64,000 nucleotides of DNA. Origin: Anseranas semipalmata. Lineage: Eukaryota; Chordata; Aves; Anseriformes; Anseranatidae. Below the pieces are notes generated by a model. It was not told the origin of the DNA, did not search any database, and saw nothing but the letters and a program-made list of their open reading frames with translations. This document shows, one piece after another, positions 24,814 to 37,902 of the stretch. The stretch lies in contig VXAA01001381.1 of NCBI GenBank assembly GCA_013399115.1, positions 47,127 to 111,126 of the forward strand, written 5' to 3'. Numbering within the stretch: position 1 is the first letter of the stretch; each line of letters starts with the position of its first letter. The translations under genes and the position numbers were made by a program.

Positions 24814-27800
24814 GCAAAATTAGCTCACAGCAATTTATTTTACCATAGGTACTGTGCTTCCAAATACTGTTTCTTTTCAACTCAATATACATGGCCTTTT
24901 GCTCTTTGTTGAATGGTTTCTGATGTTTTGCATAGAAGAGAATACTCCTTTCTCTGCTGAATCTCAAGGAAGACAGGACAGTGTGAGCATTATGCAGATA
25001 TGTAATCTCCCCTATAGTTAGTTAGACTGCTTTCATACAATAAGGAGTGCTTGTGTAAAGGTCTTTATTTTTGTCATCTATCTCAAAAATCATTTTTTTC
25101 TTTTATGTTCCCACCCCCCCTAGAAATTAAGGTGAAAATTAAGTCACAGAGAAGAGGTGGATATTTTTCTGTGAAATACTCAGATTCTTGTGTAGTTTTG
25201 GGTCAGAGCTACAGTGAATGAAAACTAGCACTCAAAAGAATGCTGTTCTACCAGAAAAGAAAAAAAAATATCTAATTTTAGGGTCTATTTATGTTCTTGC
25301 AATGTAAATATCTGATATTTATAGTATAATTGTCCAATATAGTGGTGTAAATATCCAATAAAAAATCAAAACTTAAGTAACACAGCTGTTTCGTTAGTAG
25401 AAAAGAGTTCAAACACATTTTCTGGTGCACTGATAAGACTTCATAATAGATAAATATGGAGAAAATATTCTGCACAGCTTTCCACAGAACACATCCACAT
25501 TAAATCATGGTGCATTTGAATATTATGTTGTGGCATTGTACACGTATATTTCCTTCAATATAAGAATAAAAGTGGTTATTAGATGCTTTTAATCATCTCT
25601 GTTCCAAATACAACAGCTCTTTAATAACTGTTAAATTAATTGCTTTAAAGACTGCTACAAGCAGCTAAAGCTGATTTGGCTATTCATAAAGTATCATTTG
25701 CCATCAGAATAGATCTACTTTCAAACCATCCTACTTTCATGAATTAGATGAATTTCATATCTCGTGGCTCTGCAACAGCTATGCTGAGGCTTTGGGCAGC
25801 TAAAGGGAGAGCTGGAGCTGAATAATGCACAGACCTGGCATAAATGGCACTGTGGCGTTTGTGCACAAAGGAACAGGTCAGGCACTGCAGAGAAAGTGCT
25901 TGGAAGCATGAAATAATTATCTGATTCATCTCCATTGGAGGAGTAGGCCTTGCTTTTAGGCGTTACATCGTAGGCTCCACAGCTTTCTTTCACCCACTTG
26001 ATTTGCCAAGGTTAATCTGTTCATAGGCTATAGCTTTGTCTGTCCAAGCTGCATTTATCTTAACATCAACCATTTTTTATGCCAGTTGGCTTGTCTGGTG
26101 CTTATGACCATTTGAAATGAGTTTATTTTTGTTCTAACTTGAAGTGATTCTTAATCACTTAAATAAGCTGCTATGAAATAATAAAAATAAAACTTAGAAT
26201 TCTAGATATCATCCACCAAGGAAGAAACTTTGAGCACATCTAGAACAATATTTTCAGCACTATTGGAGACTGAGGAAGAGTAAGGAATTTAGAGAAAATA
26301 GATATTTGTTTGCCAACTTTAAAAAAAAAAGGGGGAGGAACAAATTTACAAAGAAAAAGTTAATTTCAGGCTTTTGACAAGGCATCATAAACCATACAGT
26401 ATTGAAACTTATAATAAAAGCTATAAAAAATAGCTTTGTGTCATCACAAAATTTTAAGAAAAATAATTTTGGGGGATAATTAACATCCTTTATAACAGAA
26501 GATAACTATCAGTTTTATTGTAACTGTAACATATGTGAGGATGTTTGTTTAATTCCCCAGTTGTCAGACATGAGGTTGAAAGTTTTTAATAGCCTCTGGC
26601 TATCAAATATATAGCCTCAGGCTGCTGTTTGTAATTTAATATGAGTAATTTATTATGAATAGAGGAAAAACAAGAATTGCCCAGTAGCTATGAAAGCACA
26701 TTTACATTATAATTATTAGGCACATAACAGCTAGAGAATAGATAAAAGGAATTTTAGAGGAGCATTGGCAGGAGCAGTAGTATCGTCTGCTAAGATAAAG
26801 CAGAGAACTACAGCTCTGGAGAAATTACTTGTGAGGGGAGCAGTGGTTGTAGTCGAAAGGTCATCCTCATCTCAGCTGCTGAGTTGGTTGTAATGTAAAC
26901 CACTCTCAGAAAGTTGCGTGTGACTTACAAACATGGGTTTCCTGGGCATACGACTTTGGCATTAGTAGATCTGTAGGTGACTTTAAATTTTGCTTTTCTT
27001 TTGAATGTTTCCACTTTCAGAAAACTCAGTTTCAAGGAGTAACTAATATTGCAAAGTATGTAGTACTCCTTCCCTGAAAACTAAACCCTCTGGACTAGAT
27101 TTCCCAGAGGAGCTTGGTACCAAAGAGCACTCACCTGGACCCCAAGCAACAGATCACATTTTCTCCAAAGGATCTGTGTTCACTGCTCTGAAAATCTTGT
27201 CCATGTTATATAGCAACTGAATCTCTGTTCTGACTGATTAATCCCAAACCATTATGTTGGAATTTCCATGCACCTTCAACACATTTTAATGTCTCATTAC
27301 TAAAATAAGATCACATGCTAATCATTTAGGTATTTAAGTAGATGGCAAGTGTTTGCTTTCTGAATGTGATGCAGACCTACCTCACTGTTCATCTGTGGCA
27401 ACTTAAGTACCCACAGACATGTATTGCAGCCTGAGAGCTTCTGGGATTGTTCCCTGTGGTGATTTCTCTTCCCACCTCCCATTTTCCTCTCTGATTCTCC
27501 CCGCTACCCTTTCTTTCTTGTCGTTTCTTCTTCTAAGGACTGCCATTCATACCTTGGAGTCCTGCGCATGGCCACCAGCATGTGTCCTCAGAAGAACCCT
27601 GAATGCTTGCTCAGGGTCCTCACGTGTGACGCCTTGTTGGAGGAATTATTTGCTGCCTTTCAAAAGTCTCATGGTGTGTTTCCACCAGTTGATCCAAGTT
27701 GACATTTGTTCTCCCTCTTCCCCACCCAGGTCACTACAACAATTCACTGGCGTGAATCATTGCTATGGGTCCTGCCTTCTGGAGCAGATGTTGGTATCTG

Positions 27801-28389
27801 AGATGCCAACAAAATTGAAAGTTAGGAAAATGGATCTATTTTGTGAAATAGGATTCAGGAGTGGGGATATTTTGCCAGTAATTTGGAAATAATGTCTCTG
27901 TTTTTTTCCCCTTTTCTTAAGGTGAAAAAATGTTATGGATAGGGGGTAGTTGTGCTCACAGAGGTATTGCTGTTCAACTGTGAGACAGTTATCCTACCCC
28001 TGGTGCACTCTGCAGGAAAGGCCACGTTGTGGTTTAACCCACGAGGCAGCTAAACATCACACAGCCATGTCCTTTTTCAGGCCACAGGGCTCTTAGAGAG
28101 GCTCCACTGACCATCTTACTAAAATAACTTTTGTGCCAAAACTCTGTGTTTTCTGTCACTGTGAGTATTACAATCTGTATATATCTACTCCAGTCGGAAT
28201 GCTTCAAAGGCAAGCTCATAAGCTCTCAAGGTCTTGTGTGATTTAACAATTTCTCAGGAGTGCAGTACACAATTATATGTGGCTATGCATTACCTCACCA
28301 CAATAGCAGCAGAGACCACTCCTTAGCAAGGGAGTTTAAGAAGGAAGGATCAAACCTATCCTTAGAGACTATCACTAGAAATATACCTC

Positions 28390-28479
28390 TTAATTTAATT
28401 TAATTTAATTTTTGCACTGTAGACAGACCACTGTCTTTTTTTTTTTCCTCTTCTCTCTTTCTTTCTTTCTTTCTTTCTT
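28390..28479. repeat. (TTTAA)n and (TTTC)n microsatellites
   Basis: About four TTTAA units at 28390-28413 are followed, after a short unique spacer, by a T run and about six TTTC units ending at 28479. The second tract is all pyrimidine on the plus strand. Confidence 0.93.
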
Positions 28480-31400
28480 AGTCTGGAAGAGTTAGAATGT
28501 GCCCATTTTATTCCTGCAGTGAATCTGTCCGTATGCAACAATGACCTATGAAAAAGCATATCCAACAAGGCAGTGAAAGCTGAAAGTACACATCTGGGGA
28601 TGGCAAGGGGACAATAACATTCAAAATTACTTGAATAAAGTAGGAGGCTGTGGCAGAAAGATGATGCATGCAATTGAATTCAGAATAAGTGAGAGCAATG
28701 AAACGACAAAGGAAAAACCAGAAGGAAATAAGATTTTTAAAAGATGCTTATCACAGAACCCTAATCAAGATAATGGAAGTACTAAGCAAACCCTTAAAAT
28801 CATTCTTACAGATATTACACACCACTTGTCACATCATTAAATGCAATTTGTAAATGGCAAAGAAAGCTGTCAGGTATGCAGTGGGATCTGTGTTCTCTCT
28901 GTCTACACAGAATACTCATAGGTTTTCAGTAGAAAAAAACAAGCACTGTCTATTCATGACATGGAATCTGATTAAGACACTCAGACCTAGCCACTGCAGG
29001 TGGACACACTAAGTACATGCTTAAATGCCTTTCTGCACTGGAGCCTTCATTTTTTAATTCAACACTCAATGATTGTAAATATTTTCATCTCCTCTGCTTC
29101 TTTAACAACAACAACAAAAAAAAGAGCAAAAAAGCATGCATTTTTACTCAAGAATTAAAATGTTTGATTCAGTTTTTGGTGGTTTAGTGTTACTCATGTG
29201 ATGAAAATGAAGAGCATAGAAACATTTTTCTTCAAGTTCCTTGTTTTCTCCAAGTCTCCAAGACATGCTATTTTTAAAATAGTGTCACTACAGTGTAATG
29301 CTAAACAACTGTTCTCTGCTTTTGCTGATAGGGATGTGAACATCTCTTGAATGAGACTTGGAAGCAAATCAACTCTATGTTGACTAGGTGCTTCAATTAA
29401 TTTACAAAGCAGTGAAAAAGATATAATTCATTCCAAGATGCAATGATTTGCTGAACAACATACCATATGCCTTTCCAAACAAGACAAAAATGATAGAAGA
29501 GAATAAGCATTGCTGCCTTTCAAAGACTGCTGTGGTGATAGAACTGATTTACATTTTTAGTGGGCTGATTAGCAGAGATTTTGACAGTTTAGACGCACCC
29601 TTGAAGTGATTTTAGTGTATGCTGCACTTATCTGAAACTCTTTCCTTCATTTGAGGTGACTTTGAGTTGCCTGCAGATGTGTGACAGCTTCATTCCTTCA
29701 TTTTACAATGGAAAGAACATCAAGAACAGGGTGGCCAGACTTTATGTTTACTTTAAGGTATTAGGTTGTTTTCTGAAAAGTCACCCTAAGGATTTACTTG
29801 TGCTCGGCTCTCTTTGGCTGCTCACCTTAGTTTCACTCAAGCCTGACAAAGCTGATGGCTAAAGGGGCCTCATGGTGCATGTGGTGTCTGGTGGGGGACC
29901 TGAAATGCCCAGTTGCTTGTACCCTGCAGATACTCACTGGCCCTACACAGCCAGTTTGCTGTGTTTATTCCCTGTATTCAGAGAGCATTAATTGCTACTG
30001 GCTCACCTAACAGGAAAAGCTTTAAGAGAGCAGGTGTATTTTGAACCAGCCCTATGAAGTTCATCACTGCCTGTGGGACAAAGCTTCCTGCTTTGTTTTA
30101 TTGTCACTAATTTCTGAGGGGTGGTACACTGGAAAGCCTCCTACCCACAGTGCAGTGCTAGTGCTGCTCTTGGAGCATGGAGGTGGCTCCTTGCTCAAGA
30201 TGAGCTGTAGCAGCGGGATAACCTTTGACTGCCGTGGGGATCTGAAACCTCTCCTATGAATGGTGATGCTACTGTGCCGCCTGGCACCCCAGCAGTCCCA
30301 GGCTCCCCTGCCTTGGTGCTGAGTTGATCATTCGCAGAGTGTGGAGTTTCAAAAACAGAATAAAAGATACATCTTAGAGCTTCAGTAGGAAATCCCAGGG
30401 GAGGTGGAACTGTGTGCATGTATCATACGTGGAGAAAGCTCTTGTGTCAGTGAGCTTCATTAGCTTTTGTTTGTACTAAGTTGCAGGTCTATGAGCATTT
30501 ACTTACTATATCCAGAAGGTCACTCTGTTGTTCTAATTGGACCCTGCCGTGTAATTAGCTACAATTTTTTAGAAATACTGGTGTAAAGTCTCCTATTTTT
30601 CTTGTCTGCAATGGGAAATTTGTGAATGCTGAATTAACTGTGTCCAGAAGAAGCGTTACAATAGTAAACTCCACAACACTACTCTGAGAATGCTTGAGAC
30701 TATTCTGGGAAAAGCAAATATGCTTAATTTCCAAAACCTTGGTTACCAAAACATAGCCTGTGTATCCAAAAGAAAAAAGTTTTAATGAGAATCAAATTGT
30801 CTAGGTAGAAGAAACCACTTCAGAAATAAGAAGTTTTTTTTTTTTTATGTGAATAGCTATGAAAATAATTCACCAGAACTTATCATTATAGGTCAGGATC
30901 AAAATGTGAGAGATACTTCACAGTATAAAAAAATAGATTAAAAAAGGAGTAATTTGCGTAAGAGCAGCTTGGGACAGAGGGACTAAGGTAATGCCACAGA
31001 ATTACCATTATAGGATGATTGCTATTAATTTTTTTGATTACCCAATAACAGAACAAGCAGTACAGTGATTAATTGGCTCATAGAAAAATAGGGAGCAGTT
31101 AAACTGAAGCAGTGCTGTCATAAAATCCAGAAAAACTCTGAGCTGGATTGCTGCAGATAAGTAGCTCCCGCATATGCTATGTAAAGCATATAAACTGAGG
31201 AGTAGCTTGCAGCAAAATGAATGTAGGCCCAGCAGGGACTCAGAGCAAAAGAATAAAACAAATAGTGCCGGGCCATTATGCTGTACTGTTGTGTCAGAGA
31301 TTTTAAAACAGTTGCGTAATAAGCATCTTGTACAGTCTTCTGTGCCTACTGTTTTACTCAATTTTTTATTGCAGAACTGAATGGCTTTTATACACAGAGC

Positions 31401-31867
31401 TAATCCTTCTGAAAGTCTGCCTCTTGGGCTTTTTTTTTTTTTCACATAATGATCAAAAAGAGCATGACAAAATCAATAATTTCGATCTGACCATAGATTG
31501 ATAAACAAGCTGGAGAGAGGAAAGAGAAGATGAGTGCTTAGGTTTATTTTTGCTTTCTTTTAATTGAAGGAAATAATTTGAATTAAGTAAATGTTTTAAA
31601 TATAAGGTAGATTTTTGGCTTTCTTTCACCATAGAGCATTGCTGCTTGTGTTTGAATTAAATGGCTGTAGGTAGGTCATTTGAACATAGTTGAGAAAATA
31701 ATAGATCTCTCTGTATGTCAGAGGTGAACCATTCTGTTGACAATAAAATATTCTTTGTGGCTGTTGGTCCAGCCCAACTGGTGGTGAGAATCACCTGAAA
31801 CTATAACCCTGCCTGATTTGTGCACCTTGTGCAGTTGTTATTCTGTCATGGGCAGAGGATATTGCCA

Positions 31868-31896
31868 CCTTCCTCCTCCTTCTCCTCCTCCTCCTC
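31868..31896. repeat. (CTC)n tract
   Basis: About nine CTC/TTC units form a pyrimidine tract. On the minus strand it gives the arginine run seen in a spurious 64-codon frame. Confidence 0.9.
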
Positions 31897-33615
31897 ACTG
31901 GAAGAGCTCTGACAAGTGTTCCTTCCCTTGCTACACATGATGAGGCAAAAGTACTCTCAAAGGATGGACCCACTTTTGAAAACATCTGATACTTTTACCT
32001 AGAGAGGCTGAGTTATGGGGATATATCAGGAATACTGGCTGATAGTGCCCTGGTTACTATGTGGAACATAATTGTCAGTGTCTGAATTCCACCCAGCTCA
32101 CTGCCATAAACCTGTAGTACCTAAGGGGATACCAGACGCTTCCAATGGATGGCAGAAGCCAGCAAAGATACAGCTGACGCTTCAGGTGGCTTATTTACCT
32201 TACTTACTCCATTGCAGGGGTGTTGCTTTGGCAGCTGCACGTCTGAGGTGAAAGGATGCTGTTAGATGAGCCTCATACGATATGTAATGCAAAAGAGCAA
32301 TGAGGACTGCAGCTTTAGGCGTTGTCAGCCTCAGAGGCGTGTTACATTGGTTGCTTAGGTAAATGGTGAATATTCAAAAAAAAAAGGGTCTGTTTATACA
32401 CACAAGCTTGCACTTGCTTACACCTCTGTGTCCATTTATGAAGCACTTACACATATGTGAACAGGACACTTGCACAAAACTCACTCACAAATTGTGCAGA
32501 CCATGTATTTACCTTCTGTAACTCATAGGCCTGGAGATTTATATGGGGAAAAGGGATGAGCAGGTGTTGGGGGGAGCAACCTCGCTGAAGCACAAACGAA
32601 AACTTGGTTTGGAACAACTTGGAAGTATTTTGACTATATTTTTGTTCATATCGTTTGACGATATTTTTGTTTGTATTCACTTTTTACAGTGTTATATGAG
32701 AACGAGACTTAGTAGCTTTAATTCTGGGAACATTGTTTTTATAGTGGGTCTTCTGAACGTATCATCCTTCTAAACTCTAACATTTCCAGGGAAGAAATGG
32801 TTCATTTGCTGTAAATGAAGCCTTTATTAATTTTTTCTTTGTTCAAATCATATTTGCAGAAATTTGGAGCATTCGTTTTATTTCAGAACAATGCAAAGAA
32901 TTATGAAATATATACAGTACATAAACATTAACCTTTATTAGCTGCTTTAACTAGCAAATAAATGGAGAAGAAAATGCTATCTTCTAGCAAACTCTTTACA
33001 ATATCTGTAACTCACAACATTTCTTGTTTATGATCCATTTCTCTAAATCTCTAGACATCTCTTATTGTTGAAAAATACACTCATTCATTATTTATTCTGA
33101 TTAACTGTAAGTGAGTTCTAGAAATACCTTTAGGGCCTGTTTTCAAATTTTTGCTAGGTAAAATAGAAATTTATATTATAGTAAAGAGCAAAGTTCATAT
33201 GTTAAGACAAAATGATATTTGGAGGTACCAGTTCCCAGCATCACACCCATTTTTTTTTATTTTTTTATTTTAATGGAAAAAGCTTAAATTAGGAAGGGGT
33301 TATATGAAGACAGAAATGCCTTTGTCTTTCTGAGTTGCAGTCTTGTAACTGAAAATACATGAGAGAGGGTCTTCCTCTTATCCTTCAGAATCTGTATTCA
33401 TTTTAATGTTGGTCTGAGATTCTGCCAACATTGCAAATTAAAGAAATTATCTCAGTGTATATTTCCTCAGATCAATTACTTTATTTAGTTACCCCAAGTG
33501 CAAATAGCAGTGGAACAGGCTTTTCTTCAGTTTGCAATACCTGAGATACATGCTCAGTGTGGTGTGATCTACCTGGGGTAGTTTCACCTTGGGCCAGCAC
33601 AGATACCCCTCAAAA

Positions 33616-33628
33616 NNNNNNNNNNNNN
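33616..33628. other. Assembly gap (13 N) at a poly-A run
   Basis: Thirteen undetermined bases sit between CAAAA and a run of A. The gap is probably an unresolved homopolymer length, not missing unique sequence. Confidence 0.95.
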
Positions 33629-34079
33629 AAAAAAAAAAGAATATCATATGCACTACACTGTTATTATATGAATCTTGCTAAGCTAAGAGGGATGATCTGT
33701 CTGCATTACCAAGAGCTCACCTATAGTTTCCTCTAGTCTTGCCAGGTGAGTGTTGCTTGTGAGGACAAGTCACCTTCCCCTTCTGAGCTGAGAGCTGCCT
33801 AGGAGCTCAGCATCCTAGGAGCTCCCCAGCGTCCAGGCTTCTTCCTGAATTTCACTGTGAAGGAGTCAAAGTCAAGAAATGTCCCCAAACCGGGCTGTAT
33901 TTGCATGCCTCTGGTGTTCAGCTTTGAACCTTGCTCTGCTCTGCAGTCCCTCAGTGTGTCAAAAAGACTGAAATATGCTTGTGAGCACGTCCTGAAAACA
34001 GAGAAAGGAAATTTGGCCACTTCCCTCTTCCCCTCTGTTCCCTCTGGTTGAAGTGATTTTGCTCGTATATTTATCACTG

Positions 34080-34480
34080 TGTTGCACCATTAAGCAGCAG
34101 ATGTAATGAATTTGGCCCCCAGCTGCCAGTGCCAACTGCATATGGGATAATAACAAACAGATCACAGAAAGGGTGCATGCAAGCCACACGTAAATAAATA
34201 CTTTGAAAGTGCAGTTTAAATAGTTTATTAAAGTAATAAATGGAAATGATTATAGGATGAAAGTGCAGGATAGCACAGAAAACTTGGTGGCCTGGCAAGT
34301 TTATATTGACTTGACACAAGGGCTTTTACAGAAAGTGTTCAATGTGCAATTCATATTGAACCAATTTGAGAGTCTTTATTTTACAGCTGGCGGAGAAGGT
34401 GTACTTTCCACTGTGCTGATAAAATGTCACCTGTTGAACTGTGTGTAAACTGACCTTTTTTGGATGGTCACATAGCAGCT
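34080..34480. promoter_or_regulatory. Unique block, possible conserved non-coding element
   Basis: About 400 bp without simple repeats or recognisable transposon sequence, of moderate base composition. Short overlapping frames of 63 to 81 codons open on both strands and are not credible as genes. It reads like unique intergenic sequence that could be conserved, but nothing in one sequence alone proves this. Confidence 0.15.
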
Positions 34481-34540
34481 GGAATGCCATCTGCACGAAG
34501 TGAGATGGCAGGTGATAGTGAGGGAAGAGCAAATACTCTT

Positions 34541-34558
34541 AGCAGCAGCAGCAGCAGC
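34541..34558. repeat. (AGC)6 microsatellite
   Basis: Six perfect AGC units. They lie inside a 63-codon plus-strand frame where they encode alanine, but that frame is not supported as a gene. Confidence 0.93.
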
Positions 34559-35109
34559 TAGGACCTTTCAGTTGTGTTTGTTTTACTTGCCCCAATGTTT
34601 GTCAACAGCAGATGTGCTCAGGAAGTTTCGGTCTTGGAAACTGGACTGGAAGGGAAGAAGCAAGACTCGTTGTGTGAAGACTGATTTATAGCATCAAAAG
34701 AAAAAAAAATCATAACAGGAGAAAAGCCAGATTGAGAACACAGTGTTCTTTATTAATGATCTATTTCTTTCATACTGCTCTTATATTTTTATTTAAAATT
34801 AAGTCAATGTTTATCACTGGCTTGTCTTACCCTTCAAATCATGCAGCTTAATCTGTATATTGAGAATTTCTTTACTATCATAAGAGTTATTGCTGTACAT
34901 TAAAATTTTAGCACATTAATAAATTTTACGTTACTAAAAGCACAGAAAACACTATTGTAATCTAAATAAGATATATTAAAGTAGACTTCTTATGGTTTCA
35001 ATCCTTACAAAAATTGTATTAGCCAATATTTTTACCTCAGAGAATCTTTCAGGGAAACTTGGTATTTTCCCATTTCCTTTTAATTATCATATAAATTAGC
35101 TATGCTTTT

Positions 35110-35132
35110 GGGAAGGGTGGAGTAGGGGGGGG
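35110..35132 (+). other. Potential G-quadruplex (plus strand)
   Basis: G runs at 35110-35112, 35115-35117 and an 8-base run at 35125-35132, which can supply two tracts, give a possible quadruplex with one 7-base loop. It is weaker than the one at 17786-17808. Confidence 0.4.
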
Positions 35133-37277
35133 TCAAATTATAAATATTTTGGTCATTTCACTCAGTTATTAAAATTTTAATATTAGCTACCATCTGTAGC
35201 AGAAAATGAGAGAGTAAATATTCCTGTTGATGTGTATTCAAATGCACCAATGACAGGTTGAGAATAAAAATCTAACATATTTAGCTGTTGCAGGACCATG
35301 CTATAAATTATAAAATATTAAAAGGTACAATGTTCTTTGTAGCAAGACAAGAGTAATATGAATGCAACAATTAAGAGTATGAAATGTAAAAATAATAAAA
35401 AGAACCCTTCTACTTCAGCAGCTCATATCACAAGTAAGAAGAATAGCTGAAATGTTATCAGCTTTATGGAAAAGTTACAAGCTATGCAGGCTGTAGCAGT
35501 TAAATCGCAATTTTTGGTACTGATATATAACTGCATTTAGAATAATCTGAACTGGGGTTTTGGAAAGAGGATGTATTCCTGTACCAACAACTTCAAAAAA
35601 GAAATGAAGCATAGAAGGAATATGCAGAAATAAAGTAGGGAAGGAAACTGCATCACCTTAGTGATTGCTGCATTGCTTGTGAATATTAGAAGTAAACGTT
35701 TTTGCCTTGTGATTATACAAGGAACGCTTCTATTTTGCAACAAAACATCCAGTGGCCAAAGGATTTTCCTCTATTCCTTTTCATCCACAGCAAATTTCAT
35801 GGACAACTTATTCCCCTAAATTGCTTTTCTGTTATGAATGTGAGGAAACTTCCAACCATTCACTTGGTCTTTTTGTTTTATTTTTGCAGTATACAGATGG
35901 TTAAAGCAACAGAAATGTTCCAGACCTCTAGGAAAAGGACCGCCTTGTGCTTTAGGGACAGCAACAGCATAAAACTATCACTTTGTTCTTCTTCCTCTAC
36001 CTTTCTCCACATTTTTACACTGGGTTACTGCTTTCTTCCTCCAGCATCCTCTGAAAACCCTTTAAGGCAACTGAAGGCTGATAGAATAGGTAGCAATAGA
36101 AAAAGGAAAAGGATTATGTAAGAAAGGTTTAATAGGGATGATGAGAAAAAGAAATAAACCAATAAACTTGCTATGGCAACAAAAGCACGAAAGTCAATAC
36201 TATTAGAACAAAAAAATGGTATCCAATTCCTGCCAGAAGTTGATGGGAAGTTTGGTAGAGATGTGTGCGTCTGTGCAAACCCGCACACATGCCACATGAA
36301 GCAAAATCAATTTGCAGAGAGGCAAGGGAGGTAAAATCTATTAATTCTGTAAGAAGGGTGCTACCTTCTTTTCCTTTTCAAGTTGTTTCCACAGAGAATT
36401 GCAGGAGCTGGTGTGCAGATGTCGTCACCAGAAAAACAGCAATCTGCAAAGAAGGATACTTCTTTGGACTGTCAGAGTGGGATTTAGCTCATCACATATA
36501 AACATCTGTGGTGTAAATGCTACCTCTGAGCAAGCCATCTTATGTTCCTATTAAGAGACAAGAGTAACAGACATTTCTAGGGAGTGATTCATCTTTTCTT
36601 GAGGAAGACATTTATGTCTGGTCAGAGAAATCATGCCCTAAAAGCATCTGTTTTTATCCATTTGCTATAAAGGAAGGCTGGACTGAAGAGCTTCAGACAT
36701 AGACATTAACAGTGAAGCTGTAACATTAGAGGAGATGAATCCTACCTTAGTGTTTAGTTCTGAGGTGTCGAGATTACTGCATGAAGAAGGGATTGCCTGA
36801 CTCTCCTTGAAGCGCTGTGAGGGCAGATAATGGGACAAGAATTTCTGATTCTCTTTCTGGTCCCTTTGGGAACCCTCCTGCGCACTAGTGCCAACAAGAT
36901 TTATATGGCAAACTACATTACTGCAGACAAGTCAGGCACTGAGGAAAACAGAGGAGTCTCAGCCTCAGCCTACCTGGCCTTACATCAATAACTTGCTTTA
37001 TCAGTACTCCCTTAATGAATGCTGTGGAAAAAATATTTTGTCTCCCATACTGCACTCGTGCTTCAAGATGCACACAGCTATCATGATTGCATAGATTTAG
37101 GAAGTGGCTATAGGTGATTTTAGCTGATGGGGATAGAGATAGTGATACTTTGTGAGCCAGCACTTTCCTTCTATTTGGGTGTGTAATCTGAAGACATTTT
37201 GAGGATATTGTATTTCCTTGCTACTTCGGAATGATCTATGGGGCAATGTGGCGGCCCCAAGCCACTACCTTTTACTG

Positions 37278-37296
37278 AAAAAAAAAAAAAAAAAAA
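37278..37296. repeat. Poly-A run (19 A)
   Basis: A homopolymer in unique sequence. No retrogene or SINE body is recognisable upstream. Confidence 0.93.
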
Positions 37297-37878
37297 CCTC
37301 CCGGAAAAGGTGTAGAAAATGTGTAGTGCGTTGTGGTTATTCGTAGCAGCTGCTTGTTTCCTCAGAAGTATTTTTTTAGGACACAGTTTTATTTTTGTAA
37401 GAGAATCTTTTGAGTAAAAGAGGAGAGAAAAAGGATGGTGTGTGTCCTGTGTCCTAATCTATCATTGCTGTCAGTTATTTCTGGGTCAACCAACTAAATG
37501 CCTGCTACAGAAGTAACCATTTCTGCTTCTCATTTTCCCACCAGTTATCCTAGATGAAGCAGCTCACAAACAAAGACTCACTTGTATAGTTAGGGCCAAT
37601 CCATCAGTTTGTGTAATCTGTGCCTTGGCAGACCTTTGGTAATTTATGCTATATGAGGATCTGCACCTTTTATTTGTCTCTTAAAATCTAAACAAAGCCT
37701 TTTATTTTGGGTTTAACTTCTCCTTCATTTGCAAAATGCATTCAGCTTTGATATTGTTAGTAAGGGAAACATTCCTCCAAGGGTGAGACCTGTAGAAAAC
37801 ATCAGAGAACTTCTCCAGGGCCAGCTCAAATCGGGTTCTGCCTTCAGCATATATTTGAATCTGCTAATGCCAGATAGA

Positions 37879-37902
37879 CCCCCCCCCCCCCTTACCCATC
37901 CC
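37879..37902 (-). other. C13 run with downstream C triplets (potential minus-strand G-quadruplex)
   Basis: Thirteen C in a row are followed by TTA, CCC, AT and CCC. The minus strand thus offers enough G tracts for a quadruplex. The homopolymer length is also likely to be error-prone in sequencing. Confidence 0.5.

Larger units (their letters stand above)
22341..34079. other. Gene-free AT-rich stretch
   Basis: No gene is supported. The longest frames are 157 codons (27419-27892, plus) and 135 codons (31038-31445, minus). Neither has a recognisable domain or a clear coding signature, and both overlap other frames. Simple repeats lie at 24798-24813, 28390-28479 and 31868-31896. A 13-base gap is at 33616-33628. 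I see no transposon I can name. Confidence 0.55.

Noticed and set aside
27419..27892. 157-codon plus-strand open frame
   Set aside because: No recognisable domain, cysteine- and leucine-rich low-quality composition, and no upstream or downstream exon context. The length is within chance for six frames of 64 kb.
31038..31445. 135-codon minus-strand open frame
   Set aside because: It starts in a poly-A-derived lysine run, overlaps a plus-strand frame and has no known domain.
35702..36121. 139-codon plus-strand open frame
   Set aside because: No domain. Residue composition fits translated AT-rich non-coding DNA, and a 90-codon antisense frame overlaps.
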